Assembly (NCBI GenBank): GCA_963796125.1
Contig: CAWCKM010000059.1
Location: forward strand, 28,310 to 92,309
Length of the DNA stretch: 64,000 nt
Direction of reading: 5' to 3'
Origin: DASPRG01 sp963796125
GTDB lineage: Bacteria > Nitrospirota > Thermodesulfovibrionia > Thermodesulfovibrionales > SM23-35
In this document: positions 1 through 10,101 of the stretch, piece by piece
How positions within the stretch are numbered: position 1 is the stretch's first letter
How the letters are laid out: every line of letters starts with the position of its first letter
Position numbers and translations under genes: made by a program
Notes under the pieces: model-generated
Seen by the model: the letters and a program-made list of their open reading frames with translations, nothing else
Databases searched by the model: none
Told to the model about the DNA's origin: nothing

Positions 1-125
1 CTATGATATGTTTAACAATTGTCATGGGGGGTTTTGCAATAAAAGGTGCACTCAGATTAAAAGAGCTGTTGGCATTAAAGGAGAGAATTTTTGTTGACGG
101 GCTGAAAGGAGATGACTATAATTAG
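1..125 (+). CDS. 3' end of an upstream gene (partial)
   Basis: An open frame runs from the window edge to a TAG at 123-125. The last residues read ...LKELLALKERIFVDG..., ending DDYN. The visible 40 residues start with a short hydrophobic stretch followed by an amphipathic charged tail, which could be the end of a small membrane protein. The N-terminus lies outside the window, so no family can be named. A strong terminator hairpin follows about 75 bases downstream, consistent with this being the last gene of its operon. Confidence 0.45.
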   Translation, partial: MICLTIVMGGFAIKGALRLKELLALKERIFVDGLKGDDYN

Positions 126-201
126 GGCAGTTTTTTGCCGTTAACCTTCGTAAACTCCTGACATCTGAGTAAAGGAGAACAAGGGGGACAAATGTTCATA
201 C

Positions 202-240
202 AGCCCATTTTTAGTCAAACAGACTAAGATGGGCTTTTGT
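202..240 (+). terminator. Rho-independent terminator after the upstream gene
   Basis: AGCCCAT at 202-208 pairs with ATGGGCT at 229-235. The stem continues inward (TTAGTC with GACTAA) around a short A-rich loop, and TTTTGT follows. It separates the partial upstream gene from the lipoprotein gene that begins at 265. Confidence 0.75.
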
Positions 241-264
241 GTATTTGAAGAAAAGGAGATAAAG

Positions 265-885
265 ATGGTTAAAAGATTAACACTAATACTTTCAGTGGCA
301 TTACTGTTTTTAGTTACAGGCTGCAATATTAAAACTCCTGAGATTAGGGGAGTGGTACTGGATGCGGAGACGAAACAGCCTGTGGAGGGTGCATGGGTAA
401 CTGCAACATTAGAGTTTACAGCAAAGACAGTTGCTGGTGATGTTTACAATCCTTATTTGTAGGCAAGACCAGGACAGATAAAAATGGTAGGTTTTTAATT
501 CCTTCAAGGAAATTTGATAAACCATCTTTTCCAGAGGGATTTGGAGCAACGATAGAGAGTTTAGGGATAGGGGCAAACACGGTTGACGACAGAAGTGCAA
601 GCGTGAGTTTGTAGCAGTTCTTGAGGAGAAGAGCAAAGCCGAATGTAACCATTTACTTAAAACCGAAGAAAGAACAGAGAGTGAATATTATTCGCATCTC
701 CAAGCACTTTATAACTATGTTTTACCGGGCGGTTTTTCGCTTGAAGTATTCCAGCAGTAGAAGGAGGCTGTGATACATGGGAATTAGATTATTACAATTT
801 AGAAAAGTATAGAGAAGATATTTAGAGAAATTTTCCAGGAGATGAGAAAAATGAGGAGATTACTCATATCAGCATTATCGTTTAG
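265..885 (+). pseudogene. Lipoprotein with carboxypeptidase-regulatory-like domain, frame-broken
   Basis: The start is the ATG at 265, which has AAGGAGAT just upstream. A signal peptide of about 18 residues ends in a lipobox (LVTGC), so this is probably a membrane-anchored lipoprotein. It is followed by a carboxypeptidase-regulatory-like beta sandwich (EIRGVVLDAETKQPVEGAWV). The frame is lost near 460 and resumes in another frame as KTRTDKNGRFLIPSR, the end of the same fold. It is lost again near 612 and 757, and recognisable tail peptides continue to about 885 (for example LPGGFSLEVFQQ, then CDTWELDYYNLEKY). The gene is either decayed or carries several indel errors. Its partner is unknown. 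It lies just upstream of a giant surface protein containing related domains. Confidence 0.55.
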
Positions 886-1063
886 AGCAATAGGCTTATT
901 TATTGAAAAGGAAAGGAGATTACAAAAATGCTATGAGAAACTTTAGAAAAGTTAAATCATATGAGAAAAACAGGTATTAAATTCAACCTAAAAGAATATG
1001 GATAATCAAATTAAAGAACTTCAACAACAACTCCAGCAGAAATAGAGATAAAGGATCGAAATT

Positions 1064-2755
1064 ATGATTAAGAAAATCATCTCAGCTGTTTCTTCATTAG
1101 TCTTTACGTTATTCTTTGCTTCTTCACTGGATGGTTTTGATAATAATCCAAATTGGGTTGACCCAGAAGATAGAAGTAAAGGACTCAAAGAATACACAAG
1201 AGAAAGAGCATTGATAGGTGAATATTATGGAGGTCACGATACACTTACTGCAGAAGGGATGCTATTAAAAGAGAAAGTACACCAAGGTAAACAGACCTTT
1301 TGAAGATTTTGCAGATAGATAAGCTCTTCCCTCTCTCCGCATTGGTGCCCATGATGAAGATTCGACAAAATCTTTCTTTTTGGATCTTCTTATAAATGAC
1401 CCTCCAATCGGTTCTACCGGGTGGGGAGATTTCTTCAATCATTTTTACAACTATAGAAAAGACAAAAAGGGATTCAAGGGATGGGGGAAACCAGCACCAC
1501 AAAAAGCAAAGGATTATATAAAAACGATTAAAAATATAGCTGGATGTACTCCGGGTGGCATTACCAATGCTCAAGATGCAAATAAAAAGAAGATGGCATA
1601 CGAATATTTTGGGAAGTCTTTACATCTTCTTCAGGACATGGGCGTGCCATCTCATACATCAGACGATGCACATCCCTTCAGGAAACCCTTTGAGAAATAT
1701 GTCAATGATCATTGGGATCAGATAGTCAATTCTCCGGCATTTATAGAGAATATTACTGTTGAGCAATATCTCAACGGAAATTATGAATTCTCAGATATAT
1801 TGCAATATTGGGACTCTCTTGCAGAAATCAGCAGCACATATCCCAATGAGGAAGAACTCTGTGACCTGTACCATGACCCTATTACAGGAGTTGATTATTA
1901 CGTGGTTAATGAAGAAAAGCTTAAGAATAATGTAGACAAGCTTATTCCAAAAACGATCATGCATACAGCAGGATACATAGATGCAATTTATGATTACATC
2001 ACAAGTGATTCAGGCGGAGAAGAGGCAAAATGTGCTCTTACTAATTATTTTTTGGGTAAAGATAATCCGGATGATCGTTTTGATGTAAGTGATGAGTTTT
2101 ATTGGGAGAAGGAATTCGGATTTTCGGAAGCTGACCTGACAGATCTTTTCATGAGGACAGCAATGAAGAAAGGAAAACTCGGGGTATGGTATTGGAAACA
2201 GTTTGTGGAAATCTACGCAGAAGCAATTACCAAATATGAAAACGCCCCAAAAGAGGAACAGGATGAAATAACCGCAGAGTATAAGGCAATAGAACAAAAA
2301 CTTGAAGACCGGAAAAATTTTGCAGAAAGTGACTGGAAAGGAGCTCCTGACGTAGCTCTCTTTGCATATGGTTTTCACGATTCTACAATTTCGTTGTTAT
2401 TAAAGTTTAAAGAACCTGTTGCGTTTATAGGGTTGGATTTTGACCCCTCAATAGTAAAGGATCATCCTGTCATGATTGTTCCGTCAGGTGGGTTGTTCGG
2501 GTTAGAGAACTCAAGTATTTTGAAAGCTAAATTTGCTGAATATGTCAGAAACGGTGGTACACTCATAGTCTTCACACAGCAACATGGCTATGAGTTTTCA
2601 ATTCTTCCAGTCCCTCAAGAAGCAGACGGCACATTCAAACAGATTTCAGGCTATGGATGGACTGAAGATCAATCATGTTTTAATAACGCAGTATATATAG
2701 ACACTTATCATCAAATTCTTATCCGGTCAGAACAGATCAACACCCTCCCTTAATG
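1064..2755 (+). CDS. Giant surface protein, part 1: zinc phospholipase-C-like domain plus GATase-like domain (frameshifted)
   Basis: A signal peptide (MIKKIISAVSSLVFTLFF) opens the protein at 1064. The frame breaks near 1300 and resumes in the frame ending at the TAA near 2753. The core resembles zinc-dependent phospholipase C / S1-P1 nuclease folds: the helix SLHLLQDMGVPSHTSDDAH supplies closely spaced His and Asp residues, and a later helix has TIMHTAGYIDAIYDY. After about residue 430 comes a segment like a class-I amidotransferase/ThuA-type fold (VMIVPSGGLFGLENSS, NGGTLIVFTQQ). Its continuation, GEGKVIATGIYSDWAYG, is in the next frame at 2835 onward, so the break at 2753 lies inside this domain. 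Role inferred: extracellular hydrolase head of a multidomain surface protein. The actual substrate is unknown. Confidence 0.6.
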
Positions 2756-4168
2756 TGGACGGTTACTTTACCAGATTATCCCTCCACTGCAACCATTCTT
2801 TTAAGAAGAACTTCCAATGGTCAGCCGGCAATGATTATGTATGACTATGGTGAAGGTAAGGTGATAGCAACCGGCATATATTCAGATTGGGCTTATGGAC
2901 ATTCTCAGGCTTCAAAAGAAGAAATTGATCTTGTGAGAGATATGGTTTCGTGGTCAAAGAATCCAGATACGCTCCCAGAGATAAAACTGTATGAAACAGT
3001 ATCAGTGTCTGTGGCTGTGACGAATCATACAACCATGAATGCTTCATCTATAAAATTACTGATTTACGACCCGGACAGAAAAAATGTGCTTTCAAGTCAG
3101 ACAATTGCAACATCTATTCTAGCAGGACAATCTTTTACAATTCCTGTTTCCTATAGCTCAGCTTTTCCCCCTGTCTTTGGTATATATCATATAGACTATG
3201 AGCTTTATGATGAAAACGGTGTTGTCATCCAGCCTCAGGCAGAGACAGATTCCGGGCGGTTTGCAGTAAGCAAGCGACCGGGCAACCCATATAAAAGTCC
3301 TGATTTTAACTTCTCCATTCAAAGTGACACAGAGCTTTATCTGTATGGTTCTCCGGTTACATTTACAGTCATTGCCTGGAATAATACAGATGTAGATCAT
3401 ACCATCACATTCAGATATTATTTGCCTAACCTTGGTCCTGATGGAACTTATTCTATAGAAGTGCCTGCAGGATCATCAGCGTCATTTACTATAGTCGCCC
3501 CTGAAGTAAAGAATTTCGGCTGGCTGAAGGGCGGATTTTTTGATGAGAGTGGAAGACAGGTAGGTTATGCAGGAAAGGGCATCTGGATGGCTTATCCTTC
3601 TGTAGATTTAACTGTTCAAACTGACAAGACTGTTTATTCTAAAGGTGAAACAGTCAATCTCAATCTAAACCTTAGGAATAATCAAATCTTAGGGTATACG
3701 ACTGTTTTAAAGGTGAATGTTACTGATCCATCCAGTACCAGTATATATGCTAATTCACTTTCGGTAATCCTCCCGGAAAATGGAGCATCAACTCAAAACG
3801 TTAGTTTTGAATTGCCTCAAACTATTCAGAACGGTCTGTATGTGGTATCGGCAGAAGTCTTTGATGTAAACGGAAAGAAGATAAATGAGAGTTCAGCGAA
3901 TTTTGAAGTTCCTTCTGCAATGCTGTCAATTAATCCGGTGTTACCGGCAATATTTACTCCAAACTCTACATTCCAGGCATTATTTGAAGTGAAAAACATC
4001 TGGATTACGGATGTCCCCACAGCAAACCTGAAAGTTGATTTTGCAGACTCTGTTGGAAGAATTCTTTATTCCAGTACATCAGCATTTAGTATATCTTCAG
4101 GACAGGCAAAGACATTTACATATGATATTCCAACAGACATCGTAGTCTTCGGAGAATTATCGTCTTAA
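2753..4168 (+). CDS. Giant surface protein, part 2: end of GATase-like domain and CARDB/Ig-like modules
   Basis: This open frame overlaps the previous one at TAATG and continues the same protein. It has no signal peptide or ribosome site of its own. After the GEGKVIATGIYSDWAYG end of the amidotransferase-like domain come repeated beta-sandwich modules of about 100 residues. They carry the signature of adhesion (CARDB/invasin-like) domains, with alternating hydrophobic strands and motifs such as TDKTVYSKGETVNL and GLYVVSAEVFDVNGK. The piece stops at 4168 by a frame break, because the next frame continues the same module type within 30 bases. The modules probably act as a spacer holding the N-terminal enzyme away from the cell. 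Confidence 0.55.
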   Translation: MWTVTLPDYPSTATILLRRTSNGQPAMIMYDYGEGKVIATGIYSDWAYGHSQASKEEIDLVRDMVSWSKNPDTLPEIKLYETVSVSVAVTNHTTMNASSIKLLIYDPDRKNVLSSQTIATSILAGQSFTIPVSYSSAFPPVFGIYHIDYELYDENGVVIQPQAETDSGRFAVSKRPGNPYKSPDFNFSIQSDTELYLYGSPVTFTVIAWNNTDVDHTITFRYYLPNLGPDGTYSIEVPAGSSASFTIVAPEVKNFGWLKGGFFDESGRQVGYAGKGIWMAYPSVDLTVQTDKTVYSKGETVNLNLNLRNNQILGYTTVLKVNVTDPSSTSIYANSLSVILPENGASTQNVSFELPQTIQNGLYVVSAEVFDVNGKKINESSANFEVPSAMLSINPVLPAIFTPNSTFQALFEVKNIWITDVPTANLKVDFADSVGRILYSSTSAFSISSGQAKTFTYDIPTDIVVFGELSS

Positions 4169-4193
4169 GTACATTGTAAGCTATGGAGAGAAG

Positions 4194-6023
4194 GTGGCTT
4201 CAGGAGAGAAAATAATCGACCGTTCCTATGCGATTCAGAATACCTTTGACAAGGTTACTTATTCAATAGGAGAAACAGTAAATGCAATAGTTAATATTTC
4301 TAATACAGGCAATTTCCAGGAAGATTTGTCTCTGAAAGTTGAGGTACCGGAGTTCCAATATTCCAGAAATTCTTCTATCTCTGCATCACCACAACAGACA
4401 GTTACAGAATCTTATTCTATTCCCGTTCCTTTGGATGCAACATCAGGAAAACACTCTCTCCTTGTGACTCTCGGCAACGGGTCCGTCGCAAAGAATTTTG
4501 ATTTCTATATTCCAGAATCAAAGCTTGAACTCTCAACCCTATCTGGATCATGCAATGCCGGCGAGAGCATATCCGTTACTGTAAACAACACGGGAGGTGG
4601 TGGCACAAACTATGAACTTAGTACAACGCTCAGGGATATGAATGGTTTTACTATATCGAACAACAATTTTACAGGCAGTATTTCAGCAAAGGACACAAAA
4701 GTCCATCATTTGACTGTGCCTTCAGGATCGGTTTCAGGCCAATATATTTTAAAACTTTCAATAAAAGATCAAATTACCGGCAGAGTCACAGATCATGATT
4801 CAAACGTCTCGGTATCAGGCATATCCGGAACGCTCGCCATAAGAACAGGAAAAGATGTTTATCTTGATACAGAGGGTATAGGAGCTATTATGGAGATGGC
4901 GAGTACAGGAGAGAGTATCCTCAATGCTGAACTTAGTATCAAGGTATTGCCTGCTGCAAAGACAGGTACGGTAAGAGGAACTGTTATTGATGCAGTGTCA
5001 GGGGAATCGATTCAGGGAGCAAGAATTTCTATTGGAGATAAAGAAACATATACCACATCTCAGGGTGAATTTGTTCTCGTCAATATCTCATCCGGACTCC
5101 ACACTATAAATATTGTATATCCAGGATTTGACAAGGGCACGGCTGAAATTAATGTTCCTGAAGGCGTTCTGACTTATAATGCTGTACTTTCTCCAAGCAA
5201 GTATGGAACTCTCAAGAGCACAATTAAAGACGCTGCTACGGAGCATCTCATCATAGGTGCAAAGCTCGAAATTGTTCCAAGGGAAGTCCTGTCGTCAGAT
5301 GCTGAATCAAGAATCTCTTTTAGCAACTTTGATGGGATTGCCGAGTTGAAACTCCCAGCAGGTTCTTACACCCTTCGAATTATAAAAGATGGCTATTATC
5401 CCTTAGATGAACCAGAAATATCAGTTGTTGAGGGCATGAATGAGAAACAATTTTCAGTGAATAAAACAAACATTCAGCCACAAACAACAGGAGAACTTTC
5501 AGGAAGGGTGATGAACAGATTAACGAATGAGGTTTTGTTAGGTGTGGAGGTTAAGATTGATAATACATTTTCCAATCGGGTCCTAATGAACGAACAGACG
5601 TATCATTTTTATGATATACCACCTGGTCTGCACACATTAAGTGTCAATTATGCTGGCTACGACAAATTCGAAACAACAGCCGAGATAGTCGCAGGCCAAC
5701 AGTCATATGATATTTTTCTCACGCCATCTCATTATGGCAACTTGAGCGGAACAGTGAAAGATGCATCAACAGGAAATATTATTTCAGGCGCACAGGTTGA
5801 GTTGACCCCTCTGGAAGTGGCTTCGTCTGATCAGTCTTCAATAGTTGTTTACTCGGGTTTCACCGGCTTATACACGCTTAATAAATTCCCTGTTGGAACA
5901 TATGCTGTTAAGGTAACAAAACAGTACTATTCTGAATTGAATACGATGGTTACCTTTCAGGAAGTAAGGACTACTTTGGATATTGATTTACAGCAGGCAG
6001 AACCGATTTCTAGACGTCAATGA
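4194..6023 (+). CDS. Giant surface protein, part 3: Ig-like modules and three to four carboxypeptidase-regulatory-like domains
   Basis: Residues 1-250 continue CARDB/Ig-like modules (FDKVTYSIGETVNAIVNIS, then a similar module). From about residue 255 there are tandem carboxypeptidase-regulatory-like domains, recognised by the repeated pattern G.V.DA.SGE.I.GA.I.. followed by LVNISSGLHTINIVYPGF (also DIPPGLHTLSVNYAGYDKF and NKFPVGTYAVKVTKQYY). Copies begin near residues 258, 342, 435 and 521. The frame ends at 6023 and the downstream sequence reads directly into PPC-type repeats. The M at 4194 is unlikely to be a true start, since the coding character extends upstream to 4168. Confidence 0.55.
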   Translation: MASGEKIIDRSYAIQNTFDKVTYSIGETVNAIVNISNTGNFQEDLSLKVEVPEFQYSRNSSISASPQQTVTESYSIPVPLDATSGKHSLLVTLGNGSVAKNFDFYIPESKLELSTLSGSCNAGESISVTVNNTGGGGTNYELSTTLRDMNGFTISNNNFTGSISAKDTKVHHLTVPSGSVSGQYILKLSIKDQITGRVTDHDSNVSVSGISGTLAIRTGKDVYLDTEGIGAIMEMASTGESILNAELSIKVLPAAKTGTVRGTVIDAVSGESIQGARISIGDKETYTTSQGEFVLVNISSGLHTINIVYPGFDKGTAEINVPEGVLTYNAVLSPSKYGTLKSTIKDAATEHLIIGAKLEIVPREVLSSDAESRISFSNFDGIAELKLPAGSYTLRIIKDGYYPLDEPEISVVEGMNEKQFSVNKTNIQPQTTGELSGRVMNRLTNEVLLGVEVKIDNTFSNRVLMNEQTYHFYDIPPGLHTLSVNYAGYDKFETTAEIVAGQQSYDIFLTPSHYGNLSGTVKDASTGNIISGAQVELTPLEVASSDQSSIVVYSGFTGLYTLNKFPVGTYAVKVTKQYYSELNTMVTFQEVRTTLDIDLQQAEPISRRQ

Positions 6024-6049
6024 AATAGAACCAAATAACACTTTAACCC

Positions 6050-7490
6050 AAGGAACACCATTGAATTTAGATGCAAGATGGTTCTGGTACAATCTATCCA
6101 TCGGGAGATGTTGACTATTACAAGGTGACCTTACCGAGCAACGGAACAATCAAGGTGACGGTAAGTGATATACCGGCTGGCCAGACTTATAATGCTATTC
6201 CTTTTCGACAGTGCCGGCAGTACGCTTGCAAACACAGGGAATGTTATCAAGTCCCGGGCCTGCGGTATTGAGCAAGTTTGTTGATATGGAAGGTGATTAC
6301 TATGTCAGTGTGCGGAATCCAAATAGTGGATAGCTCAACATCACCTTACAGGATACGGGTTGAGTTTGTTCCACTAGACGGGAATGTATACATCAATGAA
6401 CCTAATGGGAACATAGCTACAGCAACGGCACTTCCGTTAGACAAGACCGAAGCGTGAGTTACATCTATCCCTACTGGAGATTATGACTACTACAAGGTTA
6501 CCTGTACCGAGCAACGGAACAATCAAGGTGACGGTGAGTGACATACCGGCTGGCCAGACTTATGTGCTCTTCCTTTACAACAGTGCCGGCAGTGCGTTTG
6601 CAAATACAGGGAATGTTATCAAGTCCCGGTCCTGCGGTGTTGAGCAAGTTTGTAGATGTGGAAGGTGATTACTATGTGAGTGTGAGGAATCCAAATAGTG
6701 GAAGTTCGACATCACCTTACAGGATACGGGTTGAGTTTGTTCCATTAGATGGGAATATATACATCAATGAACCTAATGGGAACATAGCTACAGCAACGAC
6801 ACTTCCTTTAGACAAGACCGAAGCTAGTTACATCTATCCTAACGCGAGATTTTGACTACTACAAGGTAACCTTACCGAGCAACGGAACAATCAAGGTGAC
6901 GGTGAGTGACATACCGGCTGGCCAGACTTATGTGCTCTTCCTTTACAACAGTGCCGGCAATGCGTTTGCAAATACAGGGAATGTTATCAAGTCCCGGTCC
7001 TGCGGTGTTGAGCAAGTTTGTAGATGTGGAAGGTGATTACTATGTAAGTGTGCGGAATCCAAATAGTGGATACTCGACATCACCTTACAGGATACGGGTT
7101 GAGTTTGTTCCATTAGATGGGAATATATACATCAATGAGCCTAATGGGAACATAGCTACAGCAACGTTACTTCCTTTGGACAAGACCGAAGCGTAGTTAC
7201 ATCTATCCTAACGCGAGATGTATGACTACTACAAGGTAACCTTACCGAGCAACGGAACAATCAAGGTGACGGTAAGTGACATACCGGCTGGCCAGACTTA
7301 TGTGCTCTTCCTTTACAACAGTGCCGGCAGTGCGCTTGCAAATACAGGGAATGTTATCAAGTCCCGGGCCTGCGGTATTGAGCAAGTTTGTGGATGTGGA
7401 AGGTGATTACTATGTGAGTGTGAGGAATCCAAATAGTGGTTATTCGACTTTGCCTTACAGAATTTATATAACCTTTGTTCCGCAAGATCT
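6050..7490 (+). repeat. Four tandem ~370-bp repeats encoding PPC (bacterial pre-peptidase C-terminal) domains
   Basis: The DNA motif encoding DYYKVTLPSNGTIKVTVSD recurs near 6110, 6485, 6853 and 7222, giving a period close to 370 bases. Each unit encodes one PPC-like beta-sandwich (GDVDYYKVTLPSNGTI..., YVLFLYNSAGS, VDVEGDYYVSVRNPNSG). The copies are nearly identical at DNA level. In every copy the reading frame shifts at the same place, inside AAGTCCCGG: removal of one C restores KSGPAVLSKFVDVEG. Further breaks occur at the unit junctions. Domain family recognised from sequence pattern only. Confidence 0.75.
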
Positions 7491-10101
7491 TCCTGTCGAG
7501 GAAGTAATATTTGAAAAAACTATATCGCCTGTAAATTTTTCAGGTTCACAAACAATCATTGAGGATATTCCGGCCATAGGAATGACAGGTAAATTTTTGG
7601 TTACAGGTACTTTGAAATCTAGTACATCTCAGTTAATTGTCAGAGCAGAATATCCATTCTACATAATCAAAGGCAATACAGTTCTTCTATTCAGTACAGA
7701 CAAAAAGGTCTATAAATCAGGAGACACAGTGACAATCACAGGAGAAGTACAGAATCTTGCTCCGGTGACAGCCTCAGAGATTTCTTTAATCCTTAGTCAA
7801 CAGTCTGCAACAGGTAATCAAGATATCTACTCATCTACCTTCGACATTCCATCGAATGGAAGGTATCCATTTACCATAACTACAATAACAAGTACCGAAG
7901 GTACCTTTGCACTTACAGGAAGGGTTACGCAAAACAATTCTGCACTCATTGAAATATCCGACCACTATGAAGTGGCAAGTCCCAGGGTAACAACAACAGT
8001 ATCGGCTCCGGAAATAGTTGATGGTGAACCATTTAATATACACGTAGAAATAAAAAATGAAGGGAAAATAACAGCAGTCGTTAGTCTACTGTCCTCAACC
8101 GATAATCAAACACAGACAATAACAATACCAGCAGGAGAAACTAAGTTAATACAATTCAGTCAACAGATAGTACAAGATACAACCTATACATTTACATTTA
8201 CTGGTGATGTGACCCAGACGATAACAAAGACAGTTACATATGGTCTCGGAGCATCAATAAATATTAGTGTAAACACCGTGTATCCAGAAAGCAGGATTGA
8301 AGTACCCGTGACCATAGTGAATACCGGACAATTTGATGAAAATATAACTGTAATCTTTAACGTGCAACCGGCAGCTTTGTTACAGTCAAAAACTTACTTT
8401 ATAGCAAAGGGGAGCAGTGTAACTGATACTTTATATTTTGATCTCACAGAAGGAAGCTACCAGCTATCTGCTAATTGTATGCAACCAGCCGCTTCTGCTC
8501 AGGCAAACTTTTTAGTCAGAAAAGAGAACACAATAGAGATGACAATCTCTGCAGGATCACAAACCAATGAAATTATACCAGTAGAAGTGAATGTGATGAA
8601 TATCGGATACAATGAACTCGGTGGCAGTATAAATCTTAACGTCAGTACCCTCGAATCGGGACAGATTGTATGGAATGGTTCCCAGACTATCCCTCAACTG
8701 TTACCACAAAACTCTCAGTTATTAACTTTCAATATCAATCCTTCAGCTCTTGACCCAGGGCATTATACTCTGAAAGCAGAGTTTTTCAATAGCAGCGGTC
8801 AACAGGTAAGAGTTGTCAGTACGTCACTCAGCATTCAAAGTGCAATATTCCAAATAACCCAGTTACCACCTTATCAGACTTTTGTAGCAGGTGAGGAGGC
8901 AATATTTGCATTCAAAGTCAAAAATACAGGTAACAAAGAAGGGGCTTTTGATTTTCATTTCAAAGCATACGATTTAATTGATTCTACAAAGAAAGAATGG
9001 CTGATACCTGGTGAAGAAAAGTCGGTAACCTTTAGCTTCATAATGCCAGAGGATTTAGAAGAGAAAGATTACTATGTTAGCTATCGCTTGCAGTCAATAG
9101 TCAACGGTCATCAGTCTGTAGTCAAGGAAGGGAAAGTAAAATACCATCTTGCTGGAATAAACATCAATGTAAGTGCGACCTTGGATAAACAGTATTACAG
9201 TGAAGCTGATACTGTACATCTTGCCTTGGTTGTGAACCAGGCATCAGGAACCGGCGGTATTAATCTTTTTGCAAGGGTCAATTACAACGGATATGAAGAG
9301 ATACAGCCATTTTTATTGAATGAAGCTGAGACTTTAAACTTTAATATTCCTCTCACGGAGATTACAGGGGAGAAGCTATTCTATGGCATATACCATGAGT
9401 CAGGACGCTCTATACATCTGAACTCTCTATATATTTATAAAAAAGGAGATGTCTTAACGATAACGACAGATAAACAGGTGTATAACCCGGGAGAGACAGT
9501 GTCAATAACAGTAAACAATGAAAGTGGAACAACCAGTAGCACACTGACACTATCGGCCTTAAATTACTCGGAAACATTTGTGTTTACCGGTATAGCATTG
9601 AAGAGCTTTACCTTACCTGACATGACAACGTCAGGAACTTACCATATCAGTTATGAAATTTTATTACCAAACGGAGAAACTTATACAGGTAATCATCCTT
9701 TTGACGTAGCAGGTGTCTCCGTCAAAGTGAAAGAGGCAATCCTTGATAAAGGAAAGTATGCCACTGCAGATACTTTAAACATGAGTCTTACTATAGAGAG
9801 TAACCAGAATCTATCAGGAACATTAAAAACATGGATAGTTGACCCTGAAGAAAAATATACAAATGCTGGTGAAAGTAGCGTTAATCTTTTTTCTGCTGAA
9901 CCCTTATTCTTCACAGGCAACTATTCACTGTCCACTTCAATCTCCGGCATTCACCGTCTAGTTTATGGAATATATACGGAAGGTTTACTTCTTGCCTCGG
10001 GCTCTGAAGCGTTCGATGTTGGAGATGCAGTGCTTATAGACTTGACAACGGATAAAACTGATTATTCAACTAATACAGAAGTTGTTCAATGCGAACAGTG
10101 A
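7276..10101 (+). CDS. Giant surface protein, part 4: last PPC unit and seven or more CARDB/Ig-like modules
   Basis: The first 70 codons include the second half of the last PPC repeat, in frame from about 7370. The rest, about 870 residues, is a string of beta-sandwich modules with the adhesion pattern TDKKVYKSGDTVTITGEVQN, TDKQVYNPGETVSITVNN and DKTDYSTNTE. It is rich in Thr, Ser, Val and Asn and has no Cys-rich or catalytic motif. The reading frame is intact over 2.8 kb, showing strong coding constraint, and breaks at 10101 where the module is incomplete. Probable role: long stalk of the surface protein. Confidence 0.6.
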   Translation: MTYRLARLMCSSFTTVPAVRLQIQGMLSSPGPAVLSKFVDVEGDYYVSVRNPNSGYSTLPYRIYITFVPQDLPVEEVIFEKTISPVNFSGSQTIIEDIPAIGMTGKFLVTGTLKSSTSQLIVRAEYPFYIIKGNTVLLFSTDKKVYKSGDTVTITGEVQNLAPVTASEISLILSQQSATGNQDIYSSTFDIPSNGRYPFTITTITSTEGTFALTGRVTQNNSALIEISDHYEVASPRVTTTVSAPEIVDGEPFNIHVEIKNEGKITAVVSLLSSTDNQTQTITIPAGETKLIQFSQQIVQDTTYTFTFTGDVTQTITKTVTYGLGASINISVNTVYPESRIEVPVTIVNTGQFDENITVIFNVQPAALLQSKTYFIAKGSSVTDTLYFDLTEGSYQLSANCMQPAASAQANFLVRKENTIEMTISAGSQTNEIIPVEVNVMNIGYNELGGSINLNVSTLESGQIVWNGSQTIPQLLPQNSQLLTFNINPSALDPGHYTLKAEFFNSSGQQVRVVSTSLSIQSAIFQITQLPPYQTFVAGEEAIFAFKVKNTGNKEGAFDFHFKAYDLIDSTKKEWLIPGEEKSVTFSFIMPEDLEEKDYYVSYRLQSIVNGHQSVVKEGKVKYHLAGININVSATLDKQYYSEADTVHLALVVNQASGTGGINLFARVNYNGYEEIQPFLLNEAETLNFNIPLTEITGEKLFYGIYHESGRSIHLNSLYIYKKGDVLTITTDKQVYNPGETVSITVNNESGTTSSTLTLSALNYSETFVFTGIALKSFTLPDMTTSGTYHISYEILLPNGETYTGNHPFDVAGVSVKVKEAILDKGKYATADTLNMSLTIESNQNLSGTLKTWIVDPEEKYTNAGESSVNLFSAEPLFFTGNYSLSTSISGIHRLVYGIYTEGLLLASGSEAFDVGDAVLIDLTTDKTDYSTNTEVVQCEQ

